Shown: one piece after another, positions 11,001 through 23,700 of the stretch
Numbering within the stretch: the stretch's first letter is position 1
How the letters are laid out: the number at the start of each line of letters is the position of its first letter
From: Struthio camelus
Taxonomy: Eukaryota > Chordata > Aves > Struthioniformes > Struthionidae
Assembly: GCF_040807025.1 (NCBI RefSeq)
Contig: NC_090942.1
Location: 71,602,487 to 71,666,486 of the forward strand
DNA length: 64,000 nucleotides
Direction of reading: 5' to 3'
Program-made: the position numbers and the translations under genes
Notes under the pieces: model-generated
The model's database searches: none
The model's input: only the letters and a program-made list of their open reading frames with translations
What the model was told of the DNA's origin: nothing

Positions 11001-14000
11001 GTACTGAAAAATATATTAAGTGAAATAGCTTAGTTGTAAGACTTTTACATAATTTTGGCTGGTTGGCCAAATTTATTTTTAACTATGCATTCTTAAACAC
11101 AAAGAACAGTACTTTTTTCACAGTTGAGATGATTTCTGTTTACATCTGTTTAAGGACAGAGAGAATCTGAATTCTTTGTAGCAAAGAAAGAAAACTGAAG
11201 ACTTTTCGTTCTGTATTCAGACTGCAACACCAAAATGACAGCTCATAGCTGTCCTTGAAACAAAACAGGGAGATGTCAACAGGTTTAAAACTGCCATGCG
11301 CAAAACAGAGCATGGTCTATCTCTTTTCAGTTAAGTAACGCTGATGAGCACAGCACGCATTCTTGTAGTATCAGTACCAACATAAGAGTTTATCATCTGC
11401 TTACCTGGAAGTTTTCGGGAAAGATATGACAAGATAGTTGTGCTTCACATTTTTGGTATCTGCTCAGAAATTCTTGAAGAGGTCATATTCAGAAAGAACT
11501 CATAAGCACATTTTCTGAAACTCTGACACCCAGAATTGTCAGTTACTTTTAAAAACACCAGCTACTGTCTAAAATCACTATTAACTGAATTCATCATTTA
11601 ATTAGTGGATGCTTAACCTAACATATCTTAGACCAGTTTGACTGTCAGAGAAAGGTGTTCTGGTATGTTGTAAATACCAGTTGCATATTATGTATTTCCA
11701 ATTAAGCAGCCAAACTGAGGTAGCCCCTGCCACCCATCCTGCATATGATATGGATGTGTGTCTGTAATGCTTTGTATTTGCTGATAGTCATATAAGTACA
11801 CGAGAGCAATTTTTCAGTTGTAATAAAATTATAGGATACTTTATATTGTTCTCTCTTATGGTTCTGTCAGGCCTCAATGAAACATGATTATATGCACCTA
11901 ACCAGTTACTTGAGCATGGGATGACGTGTCCCCAGCTACGGTTAGTGTCTGCAGATAGTGGCTCTACTCTAGGCATTGCTACTAATGGCATCCCCTTGAA
12001 AATAGCAAGGGGTGGGCAGGTTGTTTCACCTGACTTTGCCATCTAATAAACATCTAGTCTAAGCTACTAGTCTAAGCTTCTGCAATCCATGCAGTTACCT
12101 CTTACAGGTGGTTCCTCCTCTTAGATAGCTCTCTCTAAAGACAGACTTCGGAGACACCAGTGGTTCAATGCAACCCAGCAACTTACTGCCACTATTATCT
12201 ACTTCAGCAACCCTTCTCACCTAGCTGGAGTTTGGCCGTAGTCATCTTGCCTCCTTTTATAGCCAGAGACCTATTCTGGATGCAATGAGGTACGCTGAGT
12301 CTAGTAGCACTTTTTTTTTTTTTATTTTACGTTAACAATAAAATGATTTTATTTGAGTAGTTGAAATGGTGCCATCCACTTTTGGTCAAGTGAATCTTAT
12401 TTCCAGCCTTCAAGATTTTCATTCTTAGGATCCATGCCTCTGATGCAATCTTCCAGGAAGAGACTATCCCAAAGATGGAGAGGCAGGACTTTTCTCAGAG
12501 AATTCAAAATTTGGCATTCGTGTTTTATGTATGTGCCATACTAGACAGGTTTGTGGCTTTCATTGTTTTCACTGATGATGGGAAACCTATAAAGTAACAA
12601 GCATTTGTGGTATAATCTTGTATACAGTTTTGGTCTATGGACAGTGGTTTGTTTTCCTGACCACAACAGAAACATTGAAGAAAGCTTCGTATGTGTTGTT
12701 TCTACAAGCGTTTCACCCAAGCAGCTTTGTCTATTAGCCTCCCATAACTCCTGGTTTGTCTTCCTCCAGCTTTTAAAATCTAAAACAAATATCCTAATCA
12801 TGGTGTTTGCAAACTGTGATCTGCCTGGCTTTGTTATGAGAGCTGAGGCTTATGCTTTGGGCAGTCATTATGATCATCTGCAGCTATATTTGCTACATAA
12901 AGGGCTTGATTGCTCCTTCTTTTGAGCCTGAATGGGAGAGACAGTTTGGCTTTAAAGAGGTCCACTATTGTCCTCAGTGCTAAACCCCACTGTTACTGCC
13001 ATAGCAACCTCAAGTGCCATTTAGTATAGCAACCATCTCCAGATGCACGTAGCTATTTAACTTGGGTTTCAGGGTAGCAAATCCTAAAAGACACAAACTA
13101 GCTTAAAAATTTAAATTCCTAGCTGAACCTTAAATGAAACAACATTATTTTCCCTTTTAAGCTTTCTGGGGATGCTACGGTGAGAGGAATGCATTTTTAC
13201 GTCTTTTTTTTTTTTTTTTTAAAGCAAGCAACATGTGCATTCCATGGCTTTTTGCCATCTTCATCATTAAGCCACCTTCTTCCTTGACTTATATTAATTT
13301 CATAGGTACTGAAACTCTGCTGACTGTCCGGAGAAACCAAAAATAACCTTTGAAAATAATGCAATACAAAAATGATTGCTTTTCAAGAGACAAAGCCACC
13401 AGCTCTTTAGTGCCCCTTTACCATGTTGTTAAAACACCAGTTACATTGCTGGTTACTGAAGGTATCAAGAAATTAAGAGCAACTAATTGCTTGTGAACAG
13501 CTTTTGAATCTTAATTAAAGAAACTTTGTGTAGGTGCAGCTTTGAACTATCAAAATGCTTTTAGAGTAACACGATGTGAGGACCTTACTGAGCTCCTAAG
13601 ATAGCAGAGTTTATGCACACAAAGTTTTTCTAATGGGGTGCAAGTTTGTCCCTCGTTTCTTTGATTTATGCCAAGGGCTGAACACTCATCCTATATTTTA
13701 AGGGGTATTTCTTCCTTATCTTCGTTTTTCACGTAAGTGGAAGGCTATATTAAGTGGTCAAAACTTTGCAGGGTAACATAACACTAAGCAGTGGCTGTTC
13801 ATTAAAGCTTGTTTTCCATGTATAATTGAGCTCAGAAAAAACTAACTCTTTAACAAAATCTAACCCCAATTGAAAAGAAAAAGAAAGCAGTTTTGCAATA
13901 ATCCCACCCTGAGGCGCAAACCTAAACCAAAACTAGGGGTGCGGGTTCATGGTTGAAACTTAAAAAGGCATCCTTTTTAAGCGGGGAGACTCATCTTTTT

Positions 14001-15120
14001 GGGCACCCACTGTTGTCAGTGGACAGCAGAGGAAATGAAGGTGTCTTCCAGGTAATTCAGAGCACCTGCAGAGCTGAGCTTCTGGCTCACATCACTCTTA
14101 AGGGCAGCTTCTCTCTATGGCTGGCTACAAAGGGAGCCAAGATGTTTAACCTCCGTACCTAAAATTACTTCCCTGGAATTAATCCCTTTGCCTGTTAAGA
14201 CTTACAGTCCCCCAGGTCTCTTTGCACTTGTAAACCTGGTAAGGAGATGGCATATAGGGGTGAAAACTTCTGGAAAAATTTATTGAGGACTACCTAAGCC
14301 ACAAATGCTTGTTGCATATGAGCCTCAAATTGACTAAAAAGGACATTGCATACTGTATGTGATGTAAGGCTTTGAAATCTAATAGCCAGCCAGCTCCTGG
14401 CACAGTAAAGAAATTTCTAGATTAGGACCTTACCAAAGCTCTCTGGATATTTTCATTCAGTATGCTGGGCAAAAAAAAAGCCATTAAGGGCTTCTTTGCA
14501 ACCCGTTGCTGTTGTGTTTCCAGGTGCTGAGACTGTGGCAGAACAGCTTCAGAGCTCCTCAGTCAAGCTGTAACAAGAAATGTCCATGTTTAGGACAACA
14601 GTAATGACTGAGTGGGCATTTCCACAAAGGACTGGAAAACTTACAGCTTTTGTGACTGTCTGGTCTCCTACATGAGCTCTAAAACCTTTGCTGGACCAAG
14701 GCAAAGGTTTGGGAGTGTCTGTAGGAAGTACTGGGAACGCTTGTTCACAGTAGAGTTTCAGTGTGTGCGTCTGAGCTATATGTACTAAAAGCTATTTCAG
14801 CAGATACTTTTTGTTTGGGAGTCTCAGACAACAATATCTACATTTAGATAGCACCTTTAGAACCAACTGCTACATTTGTCTCTAAGGTTTTTTTTTACAG
14901 CGATGACCATAATGATCACTGAAATGCAGAAAATATGTGTTTATTTCTCAAATGTTTAGTCGATTGTATGGTGTGGTTAACCTATATGCTAAATCTTTTT
15001 GTGTATAGTGGTGACTTCATCCCCTGTATTTGTCATGGCCTAAATAAGACACAACATCTGGGGCCTGTTAGCCCATGGTACAGGGGGATGCAGAGCACGT
15101 AAGGTAATTGCTTTGGCTTT
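5036..15120. other. Gene-poor intergenic DNA
   Basis: No coding, RNA or clear transposon sequence is supported. Open frames here (up to 123 codons at 6207-6578) are about what chance gives and look random when read. Small features are a 21-nt hairpin at 7334-7354, a short tandem duplication 'ctagtctaagct' at about 12055-12078, T tracts near 12311-12323 and 13204-13220, and several AT-rich homopurine stretches. Confidence 0.5.
7334..7354. repeat. Small perfect inverted repeat
   Basis: The 10-bp arms GTTGCAAAAA and TTTTTGCAAC surround a single A. It has no pol III or other context that gives it a role, and AT-rich palindromes of this size do arise by chance. Confidence 0.8.
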
Positions 15121-15221
15121 AATGCGTTTTAGCAGCACATATGCTAAACTAGGAACAATATAGAGATTAGCATGGCTCTGTGCAAGGAAGAGACACAAAT
15201 CTGTGAAGTGCTCCACATCTT
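15121..15221 (+). pseudogene. U6 snRNA retrocopy (part of a U6-5S-CR1 chimera)
   Basis: The sequence follows vertebrate U6 snRNA along its whole length. 'gcagcacatatgctaaa' corresponds to U6 'gcagcacatatactaaa', 'ggaacaatatagag' to 'ggaacgatacagag', 'gattagcatggc' is identical, 'tgcaaggaagagaca' matches 'cgcaaggatgacacg', and 'gtgaagtgctccacatctt' corresponds to the U6 3' end 'gtgaagcgttccatatttt'. It starts close to the U6 5' end, has small deletions, and carries many substitutions including transitions at CpG-type sites. No U6-type upstream promoter elements (PSE, TATA at the usual spacing) are evident, so it is a pseudogene. It ends one base before a 5S rRNA copy in the same orientation. 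Confidence 0.9.
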
Positions 15222-15222
15222 G

Positions 15223-15357
15223 GCCTCTGGCCACACCACCCTGAACTGGATTTGTTCACACTGGAGCTTGTCTGGTCTTGGAAGCTAAGCAGGGTCAGGC
15301 AGGACCAGTTAGTACTAAGTTGGGAAAACTTTTGGAAATTCTGGGTGTTGTGAGCTT
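15223..15357 (+). pseudogene. 5S rRNA retrocopy (middle part of the chimera)
   Basis: This is a full-length but diverged 5S rRNA. 'ggccacaccaccctgaac' (15229-15246) is identical to vertebrate 5S, 'ggaagctaagcagggtc' (15280-15296) keeps the internal-control-region A-box/IE core, 'gttagtact' follows, and the end 'ggtgttgtgagctt' corresponds to 5S 'ggtgctgtaggctt'. The 3' 51 nt are collinear with 5S without gaps. There is an insertion of roughly 11-13 nt after 'ctgaac', around 15247-15259, which lengthens the copy to about 135 nt. It is joined without spacer to U6 on the left and to a CR1 3' end on the right. It could keep weak TFIIIA binding, but I infer that it is non-functional as rRNA. Confidence 0.9.
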
Positions 15358-15582
15358 CCAGCTCAACATAAACAAAAAATTTTCACCCAAAAGACAGTTA
15401 AATATTGGAATTGGCTGCCCAGAGAAGTTGTGGAGTCTCTGTCCTTGCAAGCTTTCAAAACCTGACCGAACAAAGCTGTGGGTGACCAGGCCTGCATTCA
15501 GGGCTGACCCTACTTTTAGCAGAATGCTGAGCTGGATGACCTGCTGAGGATGTGTCCAACCTCAATTATTCTATGATTCTGT
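15358..15582 (+). mobile_element. CR1 LINE 3' end, sense orientation (right part of the chimera)
   Basis: 'cagctcaacataaacaaaaa' corresponds to the CR1 3' part 'ctcaacgtgaggaagaattt'. 'ctgcccagagaagttgtgg' is a near-exact CR1 signature, followed by 'agtctctgtccttgcaagct' and 'ttcaaaacctgacc'. The copy finishes with 'ctggatgacctgc', 'tccaacctcaattattctat' and the CR1 terminal repeat 'attctatgattctgt' (15568-15582). Only the 3' untranslated end is present; no ORF2 sequence is left. It begins directly where the 5S copy ends, as expected if the CR1 reverse transcriptase started on its own 3' end and then switched template. Confidence 0.9.
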
Positions 15583-18500
15583 ATTTTAAGGTTTAATTTT
15601 ATGTATTTCAGTGCATTTATGTATTTTTTTGTTGATAATGTTACACGGTTACAGGAGTTAAGACAATAATGGTAATATTCTACAACTGTGATAACTCTGT
15701 CATAAAAAGAGGTCTCACTGCCTGACATGAGTAGAAAAACTCTTTTCATAGGTTTCTAAAGATAGCATTAATTGCCATAAGACTTAATTTTATTTATGCA
15801 GAGAAAAATTTCCACCAATTGCTCATGATGGGCTGTAAGATACTCACGATCCTATAAATGAATGATAAAGGTAAGATGATAAAAATAATTGCAGCATAGC
15901 TTCTTAGAATAAAAGTCTTGGTATTTTTGTTTTGTTTTTAGCTCAGAAATATGAAAGACCAAAATCAGGAGGACATTTGTGACGGAAGCAGGTATGCCAC
16001 AGCATCCTCTGTTCATAGAAGTTACGTGATCCGAGAACCAAATAAAAGCTTTGTTTACCAACATTCACTCACAGCTAAAATGTTCAGCCTAATAATGTTC
16101 TTTACACAACAGACTAGCTCTTCTTTCAGTTGGGAAACCAATTACAGTATAGGTTGAAAAGGACATGTTTTTCTTCTTGACTGCTGTTCCCTCGAAATAG
16201 GTAAATATCCATGTGCATCTGAAGTTTTCCATTTCTCCACTGTTCAAAAAGGACCGATTCATTGTCCTCTTGATTATTCTGAAGACAAAGATGATAACAT
16301 TAAAGTGTTTGAACATGTGAGAAGTCAGATGTTTTCCTAATATTAGAATAATATGTTTTTGTATATTATATTAAGTGATGACTGTTGCAGTTTTGAACTT
16401 TTTAGAGATTATGAACAAAGGGATGATGGTGAGGCACTTTCAATGATGAATATTACATGCATTTTGTTAAGAATATTTTTAAGACTACTTCAAACTTCAG
16501 CATGTATGTTTTTTTAAGGTGCGTTTATTGAAAGCTAAATTAAAGAAAAAGAGAATTGCTGATAAATTTATGACTATAATCTTTCTCTAAAAGTACATCA
16601 CGGCAAAGTGGAAAAAATGGAAAACAATTTTATTCATTATATAAAATAAGCCTCCAGTACTTCTTGTTTGAACATCCGCTAAACAAAATCAACTTCAGTC
16701 CCACAAATGAATCAATGTGTTATTTTTTCCTCTAGAAAAAATCTTGACTTTTTAAAGAAATTTTTGAAGTTACTGAAAGGTTACTGCTTAGCCAAAGGCT
16801 ATATATGGATTATCTGAGGAATTCTGTTTTCCAAAGGGACAATAACAGTTATGTGCATGCTTCAGGAGTCTTGTAGTAAGACTTTGGTAGTGTCCTTTCT
16901 TCACTCTTTTCAAATGTATCTTATGCAGATTTCTACCTTAAAAATATAAAAATATGTTCCTTAAAAATGTATTTTTAAGCATAAAAATTTTTCTTGTATC
17001 AGGTTTGGACAGATTGCAGAAATGTACGGGAAAATTGGTTCGGAGGCCAAGTGTCAAAGGTATTTTGGGTGGTACCTGTAGTCTCATGACTTCATAATTC
17101 CCTAGATTTTGAACTTTTCTTTAGTTCATATTGGTGAGCACGTGCTCGTAATATTATCCTCACTACAGGACTCCTTGCCGAGGAGCTCTTGCATGCAGCT
17201 TTTTCCCTGCCCGAGTTACTGGTCTCATGAAGACAGAGGTGCTGGGGGAAGCAGCTGGTGCTGCTCCCTCCCCCCGGCCCTCATGCCATGCAGAAGAGGG
17301 GCAAGGATAAACATAGGGTCCCGTGCCGTCCCCTCAGCCCCGCCAGGCCGGCGAGGCGTGCGGGTGCAGGCAGGCTGTGAAGACGGAGGCTGAGTTTTGA
17401 CCTTGATTTAACTATTCTGCAACTGCACCACTCCTTAGCTGGGGCTGGTTGTTAGAGCTCACTTTCGTCCGAACTATGAATTGTAGTCCTGGAGCGGTGC
17501 TTTTTGGCAGTGGGCATGTTTCACTGATTACTTACGGCATTAATTAGTGTTAATGGCTTCGGGATCATTTTGTTGAGAGGAATGTGCTAGTCAGGTGGAT
17601 TATCTGCCACAATGGCATAGTCCTCAAGGGCGAGGCACGATGAGAAAGGTCGGGTTCCTATGGGAAAATTATGGTTTGCATCATATAATTAAGTAGTGTA
17701 TCACTGAGTATACACCCAATGAAGGTGAATTAGGAAGGCTCAAACAGATTAATTCTAATATTCCCTATTGTTTGAGTCCTTCCTTTTTGCATTTTTGTGT
17801 GTGTAATATACTTATAGAGCATGCAAAATACGTATTTCATCTGAATCTGTACAGAAAAGACTGTAAAAATACAATACCCTCTAAATAGAGAAAAAAATTT
17901 AAATCAACCTGAAAACTGCAGCTGGTATGAAAGGCAGGAACTTTCTTTGTAAGAGTTGCATCTGGTGAAAGGCACCACAGCAATGTTCAACAGCATTTAC
18001 CTGTAGGAAGGAACAAGAAGAAAATTAGATGTCGAATTACAGTTCTTAAAAGAACGTAAGTAGAAATTCAGGCTTCCATATACCTTTTTGCATACATTAT
18101 TTACTGCCTGCTTAAATTAGGCTACACCTAACTGCAGAACCTGGGAATATTTTTCAGTTTCCCAGTCTGAGCACATGTCTGGATGTATTTTGTTGCATGC
18201 CAAGGCAAGCCCCCACCATGCACCAGCAATCACAGACTGCCTAGCTCGTGCCAAAAGGCAGCGGCTGGCCAGACAGGAGCCATCCAACAGCAATGCAAAG
18301 TGCATATTGTAATAGCCCAGCGCGTGGGTATGGAGACAGTTTCTATTGAACTTCCATGTACCAGCATTCAGGCTATGGCCTCTTTGGTGGAGACAGAACT
18401 GGCTCTGCTAACAGGATGCTCCTCACTGTCTTTCTTCCACCTTGTCTCTGTGTGGAGAAAACCTGTAGGCCAACACATTTTTGGGGTGCAATGCTCCAAG

Positions 18501-20645
18501 GCCCAGAAGAGGTAAACACAGCTTTTCTAGTCTTGGATTTAGCTATAAAACAAAACAAAAATGTCAGACCAAGTCAAAGGATGATTTCTGGACACATCTT
18601 GATCAAATGTCAAAAAGGCATTTCTTTGAAGGAAGACCTTTCAGTCAGTATTAGTTACTTTGTCATCAAATATAGTATATCCTGAGAGGATAGCTTCAAG
18701 GCTTTATAAAACATCTAAATGAAATATAAATGTATTTTTCCTCCTAAATTATCTGATTGCTTTGACAAAAAAAAAAAAAAAACTCCCTTGATCTTCTGCA
18801 AGATGGAAAGTGTTACATATGAACAGTTAGCATTAGTCTCTGCCACTAATTTTCATGAGTCTCAAGGGCCATCCACGTAGGTCTAGCAGAAGACTTTCTT
18901 CTTACATCTTTGCCTGTCTGATCAGGTAGGCTGGGTGAGGACTTGGACCAGCAGTGGAGCTGACTGAGTTGGTCAGGATTCTGCTGATCTGCCTTCCTGA
19001 AGACTGCAATGAGATGCTCTCAACATGTTTCACTAATTTTTAGGATACACCTAACTCTGTGGTCAGCTCAGCTTGCTGAAGATTGTGCCACTGTGCATGT
19101 TTTTAAAAAAAACAAAAAAACCACACACACTCAAGAGAGAGTATGCTCAAAATAAGATTTAATGTTGACAGTAAAGAATTAACATTAACTTCTAGCAAAG
19201 TAGATTTTGTCTGAGGCATCACCCGTGAAATAAAGTCCTTGGTAACGTTAACTTTAGCCAGGAGCAATCTTTCCACAAAGATGTGTTTAGATACACTCTT
19301 GCAATAACCACAAGTTTTTTGTAGGATAGTCAAAGAATAACCCTTTGAAGAAAAGCAACTAAGTACCCAGCATATTAAAGCAAATTAGGATTAATGAATT
19401 ATTAACTACATTGTAAGCAATTTGTTTTTATTTTTAAATGCTAAATATTTAAAATTCTAGCACTGCTATTGAGATAAAAGTGGAAATAATCTGCTTAGGA
19501 TCATTTTGTCTATTAAAGTTAACTTGAGCTAGTTTCTTTGTTTACTAGATTAGGCAAGATGCATTTCAGCTGATAAATGGAGGTTCCTCAGAATGGAGGT
19601 TTTGCCAGATGATATGTTGCCTTGCCTCTTATGTAGTTTCTCTGTTATACAGCTTGTCTGAGACAAGCTTTGACTAGATTTGCAAGGAGATGTGATTACT
19701 CTCTACTGCCCTGTTTAACTGCAGAAATTACTGTGGGCTGCAAATCCACTTGCATGATGTGTTGCTTCAGTTCACACTGAACCAGTGTCAGAGCTAGTAT
19801 GGAGGGAAGCTCCACGGAAGTCCAGAGATTACTTCTCTCACTCTGCATCCTATTGAGCAGGGATGGAAAGAACAGCTTTTTCCCACCATGGTGAAATAGA
19901 GTAATGAGCATAGTAGCTTATGGAAATTACAAGATACTACCCAGAAAATTTGTCATGAAATTTTAAACTGAGAAAACATGGTAAAATTCCATGAGAGTCA
20001 AAGCGCAGAGCAATGCAAAGGGTTGCCTTTGGTACGTTTTGAATTCTAATGAGGTAAAGGGAAAAAAGAATTTTCTAACACCTTGCGTTTGAATGAGAAC
20101 CTATTGCCTAGTGTGCCACAGATTTCTGGCACAGTGATTTTTACCAGAAATAGCATGAATTTATGTTTACAAGCTTGTTACATTTTAAAGTTGATCATCT
20201 CATGTAATCATCCAGGCTTCTAAAGCTTATTGGAATATATTAATTCCTTCCCCTCTCTTTTCTTTAAGGCCTTTTGGTTTACGATTGTTGTCAAAAAGCC
20301 TACACTTTTTTTCTCTCTCATCACGAAGAGGAGAAAAGATATACTTCGGTATAGTCTTATTCAGCCAAACAGCAGAACCTGCAGTGGGAAAGACTTTATT
20401 CCTAGTGACCAGCTATCTGAAAGCAGCAGTGCATAAACACATCCATTCACCCATATAATCATTTTCCCAGATTTGTTTTAAGACACTTCATTGAAGTAGT
20501 GCTCATGTAAAACAGCAACAATATGTGAGTGAATCAGGCCTTGGGCCTTGATTTTCATCCAAAGGATAATAGCAAATGAAGAAATTCAGAGAATGAAACA
20601 ACGGGTGAAGAACTGGAACTGAGTCACTTACGGAGAATGATTTAG
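15583..20645. other. Gene-poor intergenic DNA
   Basis: Nothing coding is supported. A small GC-rich patch at about 17240-17390 is too short and too poor in supporting signals to call a promoter. A run of 16 A lies at 18767-18782. The rest is AT-rich unique-looking sequence. Confidence 0.5.
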
Positions 20646-20770
20646 GACTTAATCCTGAAAAAAACGCTGCTCTGGCCCTGATCCAAAACAGTACTCAAGT
20701 CTTAACTCTAATTCAATCAGTAGTTTCACTAAAGCCAAATTCTTGCCTGAGTGCTTTGTAGATTGGGACC
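20646..20770. repeat. Old palindromic amniote repeat, fragment
   Basis: 'gacttaatcctga', 'ccctgatccaaaacagtact' and 'cctgagtgctttgtagattg' match, in order, the ends of a widespread sauropsid repeat whose arms read 'ctgatccaaagc' and 'ttaagtgctttgctggatcg'. The family name is not recalled with certainty and divergence is high. Confidence 0.5.
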
Positions 20771-23700
20771 ACAGTATTAGTATTTTGCAGGACTGAACCC
20801 TCAAAGAAATGATCTTCGTCTAATGATAAGGATGGGTAATGAGCTGAACTTGCAAGAGAGATGGAAGGCTCTGATGATGGGTGATTCAGCTGATTACTGA
20901 AATAGAGCAAGGACTAGGGGGAAAGGTTTAGCACAACCTCCTGAAAGAAAACAGCTTTAATTTTACTTAAACTTTTTCAGCTTTGTTTTTTTTTCCAATT
21001 AAAATAATTTCTAAATGATTTTTGAAACAAGGCAGTTCTTTGAAAATGTTTTTGAACTTTTTTGAAAAAGTTTTATTGTGATAAAACATCTTTTTTCCCT
21101 TCAAACTTTCCATCCAAAATTGTAGGGTCAGAAGTTAGATCCAAAACTGAAACATATGAGAATACTTCTGTATTTGTTTTATGGCTATAGAGGTTATTAC
21201 TTGACTTTCTTTTCAAATAAACAGCTTTACTGTTTATCTAGTTATTTGAGTGGTAGAGTATTCTTCAGTTTGCACAGATTTAAAGATGCACAATCAGTTT
21301 AATGGTGCAAATATGTTATATAGTCTTAATTATTTTCTGTCAGCATATTGATACAGCCTCTGTCATACCTGATTCCTTGCAAATTGCTATTTCTTAAGCT
21401 GAAATCTTTGTTGAGTCATTTAAGATGGTGATTGCTCCACAGTTAGTAAGCTTTTGAGGTAAACAATAGAGAGGTATTTTGGCTCTGGGGGAAAATGTAG
21501 TGAATCTGAATGGGGAATTACTTTCCATAAGATGGTACGCCTGTGGCAGTGTCAGAGAAGATGGAAATAGATTATGGATAACTGATTGGCACCAAATATA
21601 CATGAGGTAAGGTCATGTAATGCTAAATGGGGTTGAAGGACAGCACAACACATTCAGAGTTGACCAGGCTCAGGCAGGCCAGCTTGCCTTAGGTGGCCCT
21701 GGTCTGGCAGCAATTGGACTCATGTCGGGGCAGTGAGGTCTGGCTGGGTCATCCCTCCTTGAGGAAGAGGCTGTCTGGGTTGCAGTAGGGGGAGCAGACA
21801 CTGTGTCGCCTTCTCCCACAGCTGAGCTTTGGATGGTTTCACCTCTTGCAGGGCCAGCTATGCCGGGTGCTCTCCCTGGGACTGCTCCGTTTAGGGTGCT
21901 ACCCACTCCTTTTCAAACCAACTATGATAAAAAATTAGCTCCCTACTTTATAAGGAATGATTTGTAACAAACCCAGGAATCTAGAGCTCGTAGTTGTGTG
22001 TCAGAGTTCAGCTTCGAGTTTAAGCTCATACTTGCTGGCTCATGATAAGCCAATTTTGAGCGCCTCAAGCTTCCCAGAATCTGCACTAGGATCCTTTTTT
22101 TTTTCCCTAGATATTTGGCTCTAGGACTGGTTTGTACTGTTTGAGAGAGGATATTCAAATCCAAACGGAGATTTTAAGCCCAAATTTAATCTGAGAGCTA
22201 TCTCCAGCTATGAGTGTATCTAGAGGAGGAGAAACAGGACATAGAGGTGGTGACTCAACTCCTCAACACTCTGGAAGTGTTCACGTGCAGTTTCATTTGT
22301 ATTTGGACAGAGGTTTGAAATAATTTTCGAATTATTTAAACATACTGCCTCGTTATGTCTTAATCTAAACTGGACATCTTTCTAAAAAGATATTTCTAAA
22401 GGCTATGCTGTGAACTAAATATAAATTTTTGATGTGATGCCGGAATTACTAATTCAGAATCTATGGTTTATGGTATTTTAGCTTTTCCACTGCATGATAT
22501 ACTGGCTCATCACTAAGATGATTAAGAGGAAGACATGAAGGAAAGTGACTGCAGATGGTCTTCAAGGTGATGGAGTGCTACGTTCAGATTTCGGACAGAC
22601 CTCCAACTGTTTAGGCTCTCATTTTGCAAAGGAAAGGTTCCCCCCAAATTAACTGTTACTGAAACCCCCCCAAGAGACTTTGACCACTCAAATACATTCT
22701 AAGAACATTTCTGCGGCATACCAATTCATTTTATGTATGCCACACCTCACTATATGTAGTAAATAAGTGTAGATAGCAAGCAATTGACAAAGGTCCTTCT
22801 GTCTACTATTCCACATGGGATTCATCTAACCTTAATGTGCTGCTGGAGACCAACCAAGCTGGTAGTAGTCCTTTTACATTTGCCTTTCCTTAAGAAAATG
22901 CAGTTCATGCCCTTTCCCGCTGGATACATGTTTCTAATTATCCAAAACTTTTCACATTTTTCCACTATTTAATCACTGGCTTCCAAAAAGCCTGGACTTG
23001 GAACAAAATCTTGAAGCTCTCTGTGACCACAGTCAGTACTCTTATCTGATTTCATCTTGCCCACCTCAAGGATAATTTACAGCTTTTTGATCTATTATGT
23101 AAAGCACATCCAAGGTTATTGAAGTATAGCCTCCCACAATCCCGCTTGCCCACACAGGATATTCCAGGGTTGCTCTAGCTCAGTTGAGCAATTGTATTTT
23201 CTAAAAGTAGCCCCAGTGAAACTTGTAGGACTGGCTACTTGTTTAGGAAAGTCGTATTTACTGTGTAAAGGTGCCAGAGTCCAACTTGGGATAGTGCTGC
23301 ATTCTTCACACCTCCTAAGGAAATTTTTCAGCTGGTAAAAAACATTCAGGAGCATTATCATTAGCACCATTTCTGTAGAAGAGAATCTACACTTACCTGC
23401 AAGTCTGTGTTTTCTTTTAGTGCCTAAAATGACTGAAGGATTTATATAGACAAGAGGTTGATATTCTGCTACTTTTACCTGCTGCTTGCTCATCATGGGA
23501 AAGGATCCCAAGCAAGCATCTGTAGATGAATGCTCTGGCAGTAGCTGCTCGCAGTACTCTGATGGCCTCAGGCTAACTGTTGCTTATTATGCACCCCAGA
23601 GCAAGTGGAAAAATGATCACGTCCCGTGTGTTTAGTTTTGAAAGTATTATCCATTCTGGACAAGACACTTAAAAAAAAAAAAAGTATTATTTTAAAGAGC

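Larger units (their letters stand above)
15121..15582 (+). mobile_element. Tripartite U6 / 5S rRNA / CR1 chimeric retrotranscript
   Basis: Three transcripts are fused head to tail in one orientation: near-complete U6 (15121-15221), complete 5S (15223-15357) and a CR1 3' end (15358-15582). Bipartite U6-LINE and 5S-LINE chimeras are known products of LINE template switching in mammals. A three-part product made by a CR1 reverse transcriptase needs two switches. All three parts look similarly old, which favours one event over independent nested insertions. No target-site duplication is obvious, which is usual for CR1. The order 5S promoter plus LINE tail is also the plan of SINE3-class SINEs. 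Confidence 0.85.

Noticed and set aside
15040-15547. Open frames across the U6-5S-CR1 block
   Set aside because: They are shadows of RNA-derived sequence and have no coding meaning.
17240-17390. Small GC-rich patch as a possible promoter
   Set aside because: It is only about 150 bp with few CpG and no splice or exon signal nearby.
23116-23511. Minus-strand frame of 131 codons
   Set aside because: Composition is unlike a conserved protein and there is no supporting start or splice context.
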